From Funneliformis mosseae (taxonomy: Eukaryota; Glomeromycota; Glomeromycetes; Glomerales; Glomeraceae): a DNA stretch of 24,258 nucleotides. The notes beneath the pieces were generated by a model. The model worked only from the letters and a program-made list of their open reading frames with translations, had not been told where the DNA came from and did no database searches. A program made the position numbers and the translations under genes. Of the stretch, positions 9,360 through 20,700 are shown one piece after another. Position 1 is the stretch's first letter. Every line of letters starts with the position of its first letter. The stretch is taken from positions 1-24,258 of the forward strand of contig CAJVPP010000950.1 in the NCBI GenBank assembly GCA_910592005.1. The letters run 5' to 3'.

Positions 9360-11500
9360 ATATGACTTTTAATCTATTTCTTTGATGAGTATGCAAAAAA
9401 ACTCATTAATAAAAATAATTATTTTACTGAAGCTAAATTTATATAAATACTAAAATTTTTATAGTAACAAATCCTGATTCTTTATACATTGTAAAATAAT
9501 AATACTAATATGCTAAAATATTTTCACTAAATTATTCAAATGTATCATCATTAAAAGGCAATTTCTTTATCTGATAAGATTCAAATTCAACAAGTTACTT
9601 AGTTGGCTTATTATTTATCTATACTTTATAATAATAATCAATTCAAGTTACTATCATTATAAAATTAATTGATTTTAAATCAGAGTTAAATTTTTTAAAT
9701 CTATATTTAAGATAAAAAATTAATGAAAGTAATAATAATGGTTATTTCCAATTTTTTCAATGATTTTCAAGATGTATTATTATACCTTCAACTAAAAATT
9801 GATTTGAATTTTATTTCTGAAATTTAATAAAATATTCAAATGATAAAGCAATATCAAATAGTCAAGCTTTATCTAATTGCATTTTATCAAGTGCTTCACA
9901 ATAAGGTTGCATTAATGTTGCAAGCTGTGAAATTCATGATTAAAATAATTTATCCATAATTATTTGACAAATATTAATTAGAAGATATAATTCATCAACT
10001 AGTCTTCTTGAAGCTTTAATTTCAGGAGATTTATATTATGTAACTAGATTCTATTTTAAAAAGCTATATTTTATATTTTTTTAAAAAAAACAATTAATTT
10101 TACTTACTCTTAATGCTTGTTTAGTATGAATTAAGTTTTTAAACATTTATAATAGGAATTCCATTTTGTATCTCTGGATTTGATTATTGCAAAACATTTA
10201 CTATAAAATTTTATTTGAATATCTCTTAATTTTCTAATAAAATATACATTTTTGAGAATTTGTAAAATAGAGATATAATTTAACAGTATTGATAGATACT
10301 TTTGCTAAAATATTAGACTTCTTAAAAATTTCTCTAACAGGTAAGTTGTATTGATAGGCATGGTAAAAAAATATATTTGGGATATTTAAGATGAAGTTGT
10401 TGTCTATATAAAAAATATAACAAAAATTAAATAATTAAATAAATATTTATTTTTTATTTTTTTTTTAATACATATTAAAAATAAATTAATATTTTATAAA
10501 TTTGTAATATTACTATATTACTATTTTATTTTAAAAATTTTCCTTTTATTTTATATAAATTAAATTAAAATAACTTACCATGCTAAAGCATATGCTACAG
10601 CACTATCACTTACAACTGCAGTTACTTTTATTAATTATTACTTTAATTCTTGTAATATTTCTTTAACATGTAAAATAATATCAATTACATACTCTTTTCG
10701 TTCACTTATATCTATTGTTTTCTATATCAAAGTTTTACTAAAAAGTAATATTATCATAACTTCAAGTAATTCTTAATTTATAATATTTTTCTATTTATCA
10801 AATGCAAATATAATACAATCTGCTTATATACTTAATTTAGTTTATCTCATTGCAACTTATCAATATTTTTGACAGCTTGATTTAATATAGAACCAGATAG
10901 TTATTTTCAATCTAGTAATTTTAAATTTGAATTTAACCAATAAAAAAAAGCTTAGGTAGAAGGATTATTAATCTATTGAAAAATCTAACTATTAGCCACT
11001 ATCATTTTAATTAAAAGATCATGAAATATAGGAATTTCAGTTTTGGTAATATTTTGCACAGCATATTTAGATAGCAGTAATTGCTTAGATTTCTCAGTTG
11101 CTTTTTATTAGATTCAAAAGATCAACTTGTAGAACATGTAGAATTTGTAGAATTTGTAAAAAAATTAGTTATAGATGTAGTATCATTATCATTTGTAAAT
11201 AATAAATCAATAAATTAATTATTTTCTTTTAAAAAAAAAATATAAAAATTTTAAACTAACTATTTAAATTTATGCGTTTATTTATAGGTAATTCATCCTT
11301 CTTTTCATCACTGATACAATCTCTTAACATTTCTTCTTCCCTTTCACCATATTTGTTTTAAAAATATGCACAATTTAATAAATATTTTTTAACTTATTCC
11401 TTTCTATTTATTATAGGGGTTGCCTTTTCTTTTAAAACCTCATTACATGCTTTATATACATATTGCTAATCTTTATCTTCTGAGTTATTTTTTTTTCAAA
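9360..11500 (-). pseudogene. Decayed hAT-family transposase
   Basis: Minus-strand translation gives hAT-like blocks in order. At about 11490-11270 a BED-finger-like start includes KACNEVLKEKATPIINRKE and then NCAYF. At about 11090-10870 come KYAVQNITKTEIPIFHDLL and AFFYWLNSNLKLLD. At about 10690-10580 is VTAVVSDSAVAYALAW, ending on a GTAAGT donor. At about 10370-10110 is a block that also ends on GTAAGT. At about 10040-9850 is QPYCEALDKMQLDKA. At 9402-9367 is VFLHTHQRNRLK, the C-terminal dimerisation region. Many stops interrupt it, and the finger seems to have lost cysteine and histidine positions, judged against remembered relatives. Terminal inverted repeats and an 8-bp duplication were not found. 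Introns appear fossilised in place, so this copy did not come from processed RNA. Confidence 0.7.
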
Positions 11501-12640
11501 ACTATTATATATTTAGAAAGATTATGTCTAGGATGACTTTCAGTTCATGTCATAATCAAATATTTAAAAATATAAAAAAAAATGTTATTAATTTTTTATT
11601 AAAAATTATAGAAAACGTTTAAAAAATATTATAACTAAGTTATAACAAAATTTGTAAAAAGAAAAAAATTGGATTATTCTATATAAAAATTTAGCAAAGA
11701 ATTGTAGATCTTACCGCTTTCAAGTATTATCACTAAATGGACATGTGATACTGAAAAAAAGTAATAAGAGAAAAACCCTTTAAGTTTCAAATTCTAATCT
11801 CAATTTTACATAATCAATGAAGAAAAATATAAAAGAATTCTCTGAATTAAATCTTCTGAAATAATGATGGTAAGAAAATTCTTAATTTATTTGTAAGATT
11901 TATTTTATATTTATATAATTTTCAATTCAAACTACATAAAGTGTAATTGATAAAAGAATAGAAAGTATTAAAACAGATTGTTTTATCCAATATATATTCT
12001 TTACTTATAACACTGCTTTAGTATCTCAAAGCTATTTAAATAGAACAAATAAATATAAGAAAACTAAGACAAAAATATGATTTGTAAAATTTCAAAAATT
12101 GATATTTTTGTATCAAATGTTATATAAAACACATTATGTTTGATGTTCTGATAGTTGTGCTCATCTTGAAATGTTTTTTACAAGCATTTTTTTAGTAATT
12201 CAGATAAACTCATTAGATTTTGCTATTGATCTTATATCTGTTATTGCTTATATAATCAACTTAACCCTATAAATTATATAAATATAATTTAATTTGAAGA
12301 ATTTAAAGTCTAATAAAGGATTCTGATTATTGATAATGTTACCTATAATTTATAATACCAGGAATTGGCTTTTTATTATTAATTAATTATTATTAATGAT
12401 ATTATGAGGATTGTAATTTAAAATAAATGAACTCTAATCTGATAATTATAAGATAAATTAAGATTATTATTATATATTTTTTAAAATACTTAATATGTAA
12501 GCTTTTAAATAAACTCACTAGTTCTGATACTTTTGGATCTATTAATAAAGATCATTAACAGAATTGGCAAATACTATTCTGATTTTACTAGCTAATTATC
12601 ATCATTATAATATGTTAATAATGGTTATTATGAGAATGAA
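11501..12640. other. AT-rich stretch with no gene supported
   Basis: The part next to 11500 may hold the worn 5' end of the hAT gene: a GTAAGA-type donor reads on minus near 11710. Short protein-like runs on minus between 12250 and 12640 are too brief to assign. The rest is AT-rich. Confidence 0.4.
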
Positions 12641-12649
12641 CTATTTTTT

Positions 12650-13860
12650 GAGATGTGAGCATGAAAATACTAATATAATAAGCACTAGCTGAATTCTTTC
12701 TTTCTTGAGTTTTTGTATCAAATTGACCTTTGTCATAAAGGATGTTAAACAAAATTATAAGCTATTGAAATGATTATATTTTGAAGACTTGCATTATTAT
12801 AATGATTTACCGCTTATTTTAAAACAACTCTGATTAACAAAGAAACTTTAATTTTGATCTTATACTTTTTTTAAAAGTATGTATATAAAACTTTTCTCTG
12901 ATCAGGTTTTAATCTGTCAAAAATCTTTTAAAATTAAACGTTTATAATCAGCTTAATTGAACAAGATCAACTCTTTAATTATAAAATTCTTTATTATGAT
13001 TTCTTTCTTATCATAATTTATATAGATATCAGGTTATAAGAATATAAAGTTTTTGAAATATGAAATTTTCATTAAAGAAGTTACATTTTAATTAGAATCA
13101 AGAAAACAGAGAAAAAAAACTATATGCACTATTTCTTACTTTCTTATTATTAAAAGTTAAATTAATTAATTCTCATTCATCTTTAAGAGCTCTAAAAGGT
13201 TTATGATACCTTAGACTTCTAAGATAATCTTTAGCTTCCTGAGTATTAGAAGTATCAAGATCTTAGAAACAAAATAATATTATAACAAATCAATTGTTGT
13301 AAAAATTATCTATAAAAAAATTATCTAGTAATATTTGACCTTTTGATTTTAAGCATTAGAATCATTTTCTTTTAATTTTATATTCAAGCATAGTAAAAAA
13401 TGACACTTCTTTATATACTAATAAATTTGATAAATTATAATAGATTTTCTGATTATTTTATTAATTTAAAAGTTTTATATATTTATAATTAGTGTAATGA
13501 ATTTCCTATAAGAAATCCAGATTTGGAGAATTTCGTTAAACAGAAATTTTCACATTAGATTGATAGGATAATCTAATATAAATATCTTTTGATAAAAGCT
13601 TCTAAACTTTAAACCATAAAACTGAAGGATAATTCTTATCATTATATACCCAAATTTTTATAGATTGATGTAGATTGAAAGTAATTATTTTCAATAAGTC
13701 TAATTAAAAGTTTGATTAGTGAATTTTTTTTGAAAATTGCAATTAAACTCATTCAAACTTATTTACAGAAACTATTTAAATCTAAGTCATTAGCATTTCT
13801 TTTAAAAGGATTTTTAATTTTATCACTAATCCTTTAAAAAAATAAATAAATACATCAAAT
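12650..13860 (-). pseudogene. Unidentified decayed coding sequence
   Basis: Minus-strand segments read as protein but no family is recognised. At about 13840-13690 a frame includes KRISDKIKNPFKRNANDLDL and then SLIAIFKKNSLIKLLIRLIE. At about 13680-13560 a shifted frame gives WVYNDKNYPSVLWFKV, a stop, and KLLSKDIYIRLSYQSNVKIS. At about 13255-13125 it gives TSNTQEAKDYLRSLRYHKPF and then DEWELINLTFNN-like residues after one stop. At about 12740-12640 it gives TKTQERKNSASAYYISIFML. Stops and shifts separate the blocks. It could be a second transposon gene or a worn host gene. Limits are approximate. Confidence 0.35.
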
Positions 13861-14902
13861 AAATTAAATATGAAAGAAATTTAAAAGAAGTTAAACTTAC
13901 TGTTTAATTCTATCAAAATAAGTAAAGTTATGAAAATAATAGAGATAATTGCATAAGCAAAATTCAAATTAATAAAGTGAGACAATAAATCCAAACAGTT
14001 TAATTTAAATAAATGAATTGAATAGGCTAATGGAATAGGAATTCTTAAAATTCTTTTTACTAAAGATATCAATCAATCAACTAAAGAATTTAATGAAGCG
14101 TGCATTGAAATTTTAATTAGAATATTGACTTTCTTTGTTGTACTTTTTCTTCAAGATATGATGTAAGGTAAAGTGTTATAGTTAAAGGTAAATTATGATT
14201 TTCAGGTATTAGAATAAGTTTTTTTCTAATTTTAGGTTTTGGACTTGTTTAAACTAGTTTTAGATTAGTTCAAAACTCAATTAGATAGTCATGAATTGGT
14301 TTTGGACATGTTCAAAACTGTTCAATTTAATTAATTAATTGAACATGTCTAAAACTTATTACTGACTTATAATACAAATCTATAATATAATAATTATTTT
14401 GCAATATTATAATTATTCTATATATAATAACTATTTTGCAAATAATTATACAATAAAATAATTAATATATCACAGTTTAATTATAATATTACAAAATAAT
14501 TATTATATTATAAACTTTATTATAATTATTTATAAATTTTATATTATGAATACTAATTAAATAATAACATATTAGTAAAAAATCAGATATCTTAATCTTT
14601 ATTAATTCTTTACTGATTTTATTATTATATTATTTGATATTTATTTATGATTTATTTCTAATTTTTCACTAATACTTGTTTAAATTCTAAATAATATCAG
14701 TAAAATATACTTAATAGGTATTAGATTTAATTAGTAAAAATCAGATTACTAATCAAATAAATAATATATAATTATCAATACTGATAGTTTCTTTATATAT
14801 ATTTAATATTCATATACTATTTGATTAAAATTATACTTTTTATTATGTATATACACATATTTTATTATGATATTATATACAATACATTATCTTTTCAAGC
14901 GT
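13861..14902. other. AT-rich stretch with short inverted repeats
   Basis: No gene is supported. A hydrophobic open frame on minus at 13881-14072 lacks an ATG start and has no relatives I recognise. A hairpin is formed by 14300-14315 and 14339-14354 (TTTTGGACATGTTCAA and its complement; 15 of 16 pairs, the one mismatch a transition). From 14370 to 14880 the sequence is nearly pure A/T with TAATTATT-type repeats in both orientations. Confidence 0.5.
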
Positions 14903-14926
14903 ATTGCAGGCAAATTTGCCTGCAAT
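14903..14926. repeat. Perfect 24-bp palindrome
   Basis: Twelve bases, ATTGCAGGCAAA, are followed directly by their exact reverse complement, with no loop. It stands out because it holds most of the G and C in a stretch that is otherwise almost pure A/T. It may be two abutting ends of a removed element or a protein-binding site. Confidence 0.8.
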
Positions 14927-16175
14927 TTTATTTAATAATTAAAATTATTTATAATAATTAAAGATGGTTCTATAATTGTTAATTACAGTGTCTATTTTTA
15001 ATAATAATTTTTAAATATTTTATAAAATTTCCTAAATAAAACTTCAAAAAAAAAATGTAATATTTTAAAGGTAAATATATAATAAATTAGTATTGAAAAA
15101 AAGTTAGAAATATAAAATATAATAATTTAATAGGTCTTAATAAGATGAAATCAAACAAACTAAATTTTATTTTTTTTGTAATCATTAGATAATAAGTTAT
15201 TTTAAAGAATTAAAAATGAAATATATTAATAATTACTAATTTTATACCTACGTTTTAAGAGATACAAGCAATAGATACAGTACAACAATCATATAAGTAA
15301 TTTAAAGCTATATATCTATATAATAATTTTTATTTTTCTTACTAAATTTAATTTATCTTCTGTCAAGCGGCACGCAGATCATTTTCCTATTGTACCACTT
15401 TTTATCTTCGTATCATTTTTTCTCTAATGCTATCAGATAGACAAAGTAATGTATATTTAGATTAAATTCGAAAAATAAAATAAAATAATTAAATTAAAAA
15501 TATAGAGGAATTAAAAAAAATTAGATATTATTAGAACGCGCGATTATAAAAAAAAAAATTTTTAAAAAAATTGCGGGCGAACATTAAAAAAAATAATTTA
15601 AAATAAAAACCCACGATTATATAATAATTTGTATTTTTTTTTTAATATCCTCGAACTTTTTTTTAACAAAATTAAGAAAATTGAGTTAATTAAAAAAATT
15701 TAAATTTATCATTAAATAAAAATATTAGAGTTGGATTATTTTAAATTTTGATATTCTAAAATCATTTCACGCCATATTAGCTATCCCCCGGTATACAATT
15801 ATATTGGTTTATTTAAAACATGAATATTTGTCACATTCGTTCATATAAAATCTAATTCACCTTCCACTCCATATAGTTAGACACTTTTTAATAATTGTAA
15901 TGTGTGATGTGCTGAACATTATATATGACCAAAAATAGATTCGATTTTTATATGATTATCGATTAATTCGTTTTATTAGAATCGATTCCAATCCTTAGTT
16001 TGTTATTACAGTAGTACAGTATTTTGACCGTTAATCATTAAAAAGTTGGGAATGATATAGACAGAAATACTTTGAACGACACAAACGAAATCCAAACTTT
16101 TGAATTTAAATTTTTTAAGGATTGAATTTTTTCCTTTTTTGTTTGAATTTTAATCTAGTTATGGAAAATTATAAA
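14927..16175. other. Intergenic DNA downstream of the NRDE/TANGO2 gene
   Basis: No gene is seen. The part from about 15360 to 15440 and from 15770 to 16080 is less AT-rich and may include the 3' untranslated region and terminator of the minus-strand gene ending at 16176. I could not place a clear poly-A signal. Poly-A and poly-T runs of 9-11 nt are frequent. Confidence 0.45.
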
Positions 16176-17191
16176 TTAAATACCGGTACTCTGCAAATCA
16201 TGAGCGGAGTTAGGTGCACAATTAATATCTAAATCACCAAATTTAAATCTAAACCATTGTCCTTCATCATTGGATATTACTTTTTCATCTTCGTCAAATA
16301 AATTTTTTTCTACAAATAAAACATTATTATCCCGATCCACAAGTATAATAGTTGATGTACGTGTAGCATAGGATCCACCCCGATCATGTTTCTGTATTCT
16401 AATTGAAAACGTTGAATAATTTAAATAATTTTCTTTTTCAAGGAGACTCGTCGTCATGGGTTTGTATGGTACACTAATACTTTGAGAAATTAGGAATATT
16501 AAAATAAATTTTCATTATTATTAAAAAAAAAAAAAAATTTATTTTTACCTGAGTAAGTTAAATAAACGATTCACAAGATCAGATTCGTTAGTAGATTCTT
16601 TAAGAATTGATTGCATTTCATTTATACCAACAGCAACTTTAGGCCAAGGATTTTCTAGTCTACTATTACTTAATCCATAAATTTCACCTTTATTCAATTC
16701 TTTAATTCCAATATTTCCTCTATTAGCTAAATAATTAATTGTTGGTATAGGAAGACTTAAATCTGATGCAATCAGATTAAATCCACCATATTTATCAGAC
16801 CGATTTAAAAAACTTTCAAATTGTTCATGTAGAGGATCTTCAGTTTCAAGAATTGATCTAACGATATTACCACGAGATAATAATAATTTTGGTGGTGGAT
16901 GATCATCACGATAATTTGTTAAAGCTGCAAATTTACCATAACGATTTATTCCTAACCAAGTTCCCTGATCTGATGCCAATAAGTCGAGACCTGATAAAAT
17001 ATTTGGATTCCACCAAGATGCCAATAGAGTCGGTCTTTTTAAATATTCATCTCGATTTGCTGCAAATACGCTAAAAAAAAAAAAAAAATATTTTGAAAAC
17101 TCTCAATTTGTACAACATAAAAGATGATATATATATATACATACAATTTGTATTTTGGATGATTATCAACAGTCCAAAATAGGGTACACAT
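16176..17191 (-). CDS. NRDE/TANGO2-family protein, three exons, 290 aa
   Basis: Exon 1 is 17191-17145, exon 2 is 17070-16549 and exon 3 is 16479-16176, with GTATGT and GTAAAA donors. The pieces join in frame to 290 codons plus stop, close to the roughly 276 aa of the human protein. The ATG gives MCTLFWTV, so Cys2 matches the near-universal N-terminal cysteine of the family. The NRDE signature falls at residues 21-24 and is completed only after splicing. GTWLGI is at 52-57, ALTNYR at 65-70, GGFNLIASDL at 111-120, YGLSNS at 147-152 and ATRTSTIILVD at 228-238. Animal TANGO2/HRG-9 proteins are linked to heme mobilisation and lipid metabolism in the cytosol and mitochondria; the biochemical role in fungi is unsettled. 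A second acceptor 6 nt further in (exon 3 from 16473) would give 288 aa. It diverges from the desaturase gene. Confidence 0.92.
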
Positions 17192-17643
17192 AATTAAAAT
17201 AAATTTCTTTGGGGTTAAAAAATTTCATATGAAAGGAGACAAACTTTGGGTGGGAAAGTAACAAATTTATATAAAATTTTTTTAATGTATTGTGTCATCG
17301 GCTTAATTTAGCATTTATATAATTGAGCCCATATGAAAATTTGAAAGCAAGTTTATGTCGATCAGTTTTTTTTGGGGGGAAAACACCAATTTTTTGTGCT
17401 TAGCATGTTTAATTTTTTTTCCGCCCCAATCATATAAGCAAACTTTCTTCACTCAATTCGTTTTTGTTTATCTGCATCAATAATATAAACTACATTGCCC
17501 CAAAAGAAATTTCATCCCCAATGAATTATCTGGTTTTTATAATGTTATCTTAAATCAACATAAAAATATATATACACTTGAAATTTCATTAAATAAATTA
17601 TTTTTTTTATCGTTCTTTTTACCTTTTTTTTTTCGCGTTTAAA
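17192..17643. promoter_or_regulatory. Shared divergent promoter region (452 nt)
   Basis: Both start codons flank this interval. For the desaturase (plus) there are CCAAT boxes at 17426-17430 and 17518-17522, a TATAAA at 17484-17489, and a pyrimidine-rich leader ending CGCGTTTAAAATGGC. For the minus-strand gene, a palindromic TTTATATAAA at 17266-17275 lies about 75 nt upstream of its ATG. The G/C-containing patches (GGGTGGGAAAG and CCGCCCC) are unusual for this window. Sites are called by motif only. Confidence 0.55.
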
Positions 17644-19224
17644 ATGGCAGCACATTCAACAATTCCTACGACAACGATTTCACCAGGCTCACATGATCTA
17701 AAAGATAAGCCTAAAAAATGGCATATTAGAGATGATCCGATTACATGGTCGAATTGGTATAAACACATCAATTGGTTACATACACCATTACTCATTTCTA
17801 TACCATTAGGAGGTTTCTATGGGTTATTCACAACTCCCATTACGATGTATACTGCAATTTGGTCCGTCATTTATTATTTTGTTACCGGATTAGGTATCAC
17901 TGCTGGTAAATTTTATCAATTTATTTATTTATTTTTTTTTCTTGAGAATTTTAATGAAAAAACTATTTACAAATGCCAGATCAATGGTGTTTTTGCATTT
18001 GTTAAATATTTGATTTTATTAAATTTAATGATCTAATAATTAATAAATTACAGGACATCACAGGTTATGGGCTCATCGTGCATATAAAGCGTCTCGACCA
18101 TTTGAAATATTCTTAATTTTTGCATCATCTGGTGCAGTAGAAGGTTCAATTCGTTGGTGGGTCCGTGATCATCGAGCTCACCATCGATACACGGACACTG
18201 ATAAAGATCCTTATAATGCCCATAAAGGTTTATTTTATTCACATCTAGGTTGGATGATATTAAGACAAAATCCAAACGCTATTGGACGAGCTGATATATC
18301 TGATTTAAATGCCGACCCAATGATAAGATTTCAACATAAATATTATGGTTTATTTGCTATTGTTATGGGTTTCGTGCTTCCTACCCTTGTAGCTGGTTTA
18401 GGTTGGGGTGATTATTGGGTAAGTGATGAGAAATCACGTGATTTTCTACAACCACGCGGGCAAAAACTTAATTCTTATTTTATTATAGGGAGGATTTTAT
18501 TACGCAGCATTACTTCGTATGACGTTCGTACATCATGCAACGTTTTGCGTAAATTCATTAGCACATTATTTAGGAGATACAACTTTTGATGATCGACATT
18601 CCCCTCGTGATCATTTTATAACAGCGTTATTATCACTTGGTGAAGGATATCATAATTTTCATCATGAATTTCCACATGATTATCGTAATGCTATTAGATT
18701 TTATCAATACGATCCAACTAAATGGTTAATTAGAGCTTTATCATATCTTGGATTAACTTATCATTTGAAAAAATTTCCTGAAAATGAAATTATAAAAGGT
18801 AAAATTTTTATGAAACAAAAGAAATTGGATGAAGAAAAATTAAAGGTTAATTGGGGTAAAGAAATTTCTAAACTACCTGTTTTCACATTTGAAGAATGTT
18901 AGTATTCTATTATTTATTAATGATTTTTTTTCTTTCAAAGAAGAAATTAACTTTATTTCGTTTTTTTATATCAAAATAGTTCAAGAAGCAGCTAAAATAA
19001 ATAATTGGATTTGTATAGAAGGTATCATTCATGACGTTTCACCATTTTTCGATGAACATCCTGGTGGTCGTTCGTTATTAACAACTTCAATAGGTAAAGA
19101 TATGACAACTGCTTTTAACGGAGGTGTTTATGATCATTCTAATGCTGCTAGAAATTTAATGGCGACTTTTAGAGTTGGTGTTATTGCTGGTGGTGGAGAA
19201 GTTGAACTTAGGAAATCAAAATAA
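17644..19224 (+). CDS. OLE1-type acyl-CoA desaturase with C-terminal cytochrome b5 domain, four exons, 426 aa
   Basis: This enzyme inserts a cis double bond into saturated acyl-CoA at the ER membrane, using its own b5 domain to deliver electrons. Exons are 17644-17905, 18054-18418, 18489-18897 and 18980-19224; donors are GTAAAT, GTAAGT and GTTAGT, acceptors CAG, TAG and TAG. All phases match and the sum is 1281 nt. Two membrane pairs fit residues 48-85 and about 185-234. The di-iron ligand boxes are complete: HRLWAH 90-95, HRAHH 127-131, NSLAH 231-235 and HNFHH 264-268. The b5 domain (about 340-416) has HPGG at 372-375 and the second heme histidine at 398. Length is shorter than yeast Ole1 (510 aa), mostly at the N-terminus. 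Delta-9 activity is typical; a mycorrhizal relative is reported to make 16:1 delta-11, so position is not certain. Confidence 0.95.
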
Positions 19225-20544
19225 CTGCAAATTAATCAATCAGAAGAAACATTTATTAGTTGAATTTATAGTTTGTGTATATTTATACAACAAAGAAATG
19301 TTTATTTATGATGAATATTTTATTTCAATCTTAAAGAAAACAATTAAAAGATATAGTGTATCAAAATTAAAAATAAAAATTAAATAATCCGTTTTTTAAT
19401 AAAAACAAAAAGGATCATAGTAAATTTTGTATTATTAAATAAAAGTTAAAATAATAAAAAATACTTTAATTAAATTAAAAGCTTGATATTATATTAAACA
19501 TAGTGTTAAAAAATGGACAATTGATAATTTAAATAGGTTTTGGATAAGTTTTAGATACTTTCTCTTATTTAAAACCTTATCCAAGTATTTAAAATCTAAA
19601 AATATATCCGAAATCCATCATTGAATTTAATCTATTTTGATCTTAAATCATACTTTAAATCTATCTCTAATTTTTAAGTGAATTTGTTTTGAAAATTTAT
19701 AATATTTTTTTTTAAAAAAAAAGTAATTTAATAAATTTATTAAAAATAATATTTTTTATAATAAATATAATAAATAAATAAATATATATATATATATTTT
19801 AAAAAAAGTAGTTAATTAAAAAAAAAAGTTGTAATAAATTTATTAGAAAAATGTAAATTATATCAGGAGATATCAATAACTACCAATAACTACCCCTTTG
19901 TATTATGTGAATTGTTTAATATTAAAATATTTATCACATCATATTACACCCTTAAGTTTCCATTTTTATTATTTATTTAGAAAACAGTTTTTTTGAATAG
20001 CTAAACCTTATTTATTACATATATATATTTGTTATTGTTAAAGTTAAGGTTAGGATTAATTAAGATTAATTAGAATTATTTAGAGTTAGGTATTAGCATA
20101 TTATTAGGAAAAAATACTGATATCCCCTGATATGAAATAAATATATTTAATTTATTAATGTTAAATTAAATTATTAGATATAATTAAATAATTAAAACAT
20201 AAAAATAGTATTTTTTTTTTAATTAAAATTTATATAATTTTATATTATATAATATGAATTCAATATTTAATTAAAATAAAAGTAACTAAAAAATAATATT
20301 ATAATTTATTTATATTACTTATATGTTTTTAAAAAATTAGTTTAAATTCTTTTTAAAGATATATTAATTTTAAGGATTTGTAATATAGGTTTAAATAATA
20401 ATATTAGGAAATATTAAGGTCACTCAAATCCAATCCTTTGTTTAATAACCCCCTTTCATATTAGACAAATAAAGAGTAGTTAAACAATATATATTTTATC
20501 AATTTGATTAGTTTAATTTGATCACATAATTTCCTATTAGATCT
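19225..20544. other. AT-rich intergenic DNA with a short inverted repeat
   Basis: No gene is seen beyond the desaturase 3' untranslated region. A hairpin lies at 19540-19584 (TTGGATAAGTTTTAGATA against CTTGGATAAGGTTTTAAATAA read on the other strand). It resembles in style the TTGGACATG hairpin at 14300. Several A/T microsatellite patches occur near 19780. Confidence 0.5.
19398..19403 (+). terminator. Candidate poly-A signal AATAAA of the desaturase gene
   Basis: The hexamer AATAAA lies 174 nt after the stop codon, inside a T-rich then A-rich context. Such hexamers are common by chance in AT-rich DNA, so this is a weak call. Confidence 0.35.
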
Positions 20545-20634
20545 ATTAGATTAGCTATATTTCACCATTAGATTAGCTGTATTTTACCATTAAATCAGTT
20601 GCATTTTATCATTAGATTAATTATAATTTTTCAC
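20545..20634. repeat. 22-bp tandem repeat, four copies
   Basis: Copies start at 20545, 20567, 20589 and 20611. The first is ATTAGATTAGCTATATTTCACC, and the next two keep exactly 22 bp with a few substitutions, nearly all transitions. The fourth is longer and worn. Confidence 0.8.
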
Positions 20635-20687
20635 ATATAAATAGTTTATTTTCTTAATGTTATACTAAAATTCTATTGCATAATAGG

Positions 20688-20700
20688 CAGTGTTGGCAAT
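20688..20700 (+). mobile_element. Orphan hAT-like left end
   Basis: CAGTGTTGGCAAT matches the usual start of many hAT terminal inverted repeats (CAGTGTTGG...). I looked for the complementary ATTGCCAACACTG end in the window and did not see it, so the element is truncated, ends elsewhere, or the match is chance. Confidence 0.4.

Noticed and set aside
13881..14072. Hydrophobic 63-aa open frame on minus
   Set aside because: It starts on a non-ATG codon, and A/T-rich DNA readily gives Leu/Ile-rich frames. No family is recognised.
15360..15440. Possible tRNA or small RNA in a less AT-rich patch
   Set aside because: I could not fold a cloverleaf or find paired A and B boxes at proper spacing.
16889..17074. 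61-aa plus-strand frame
   Set aside because: It is a shadow of exon 2 of the NRDE/TANGO2 gene.
17906..18036. Continuation of the desaturase first frame past 17905
   Set aside because: It is read-through of intron 1. The conserved HRLWAH box is reached only after splicing to 18054.
18048..18275. 75-aa minus-strand frame
   Set aside because: It lies antisense to desaturase exon 2, whose histidine boxes prove the plus frame.
19175..19387. 70-aa plus-strand frame after the desaturase
   Set aside because: It overlaps the end of exon 4 in another frame and runs into the 3' untranslated region.
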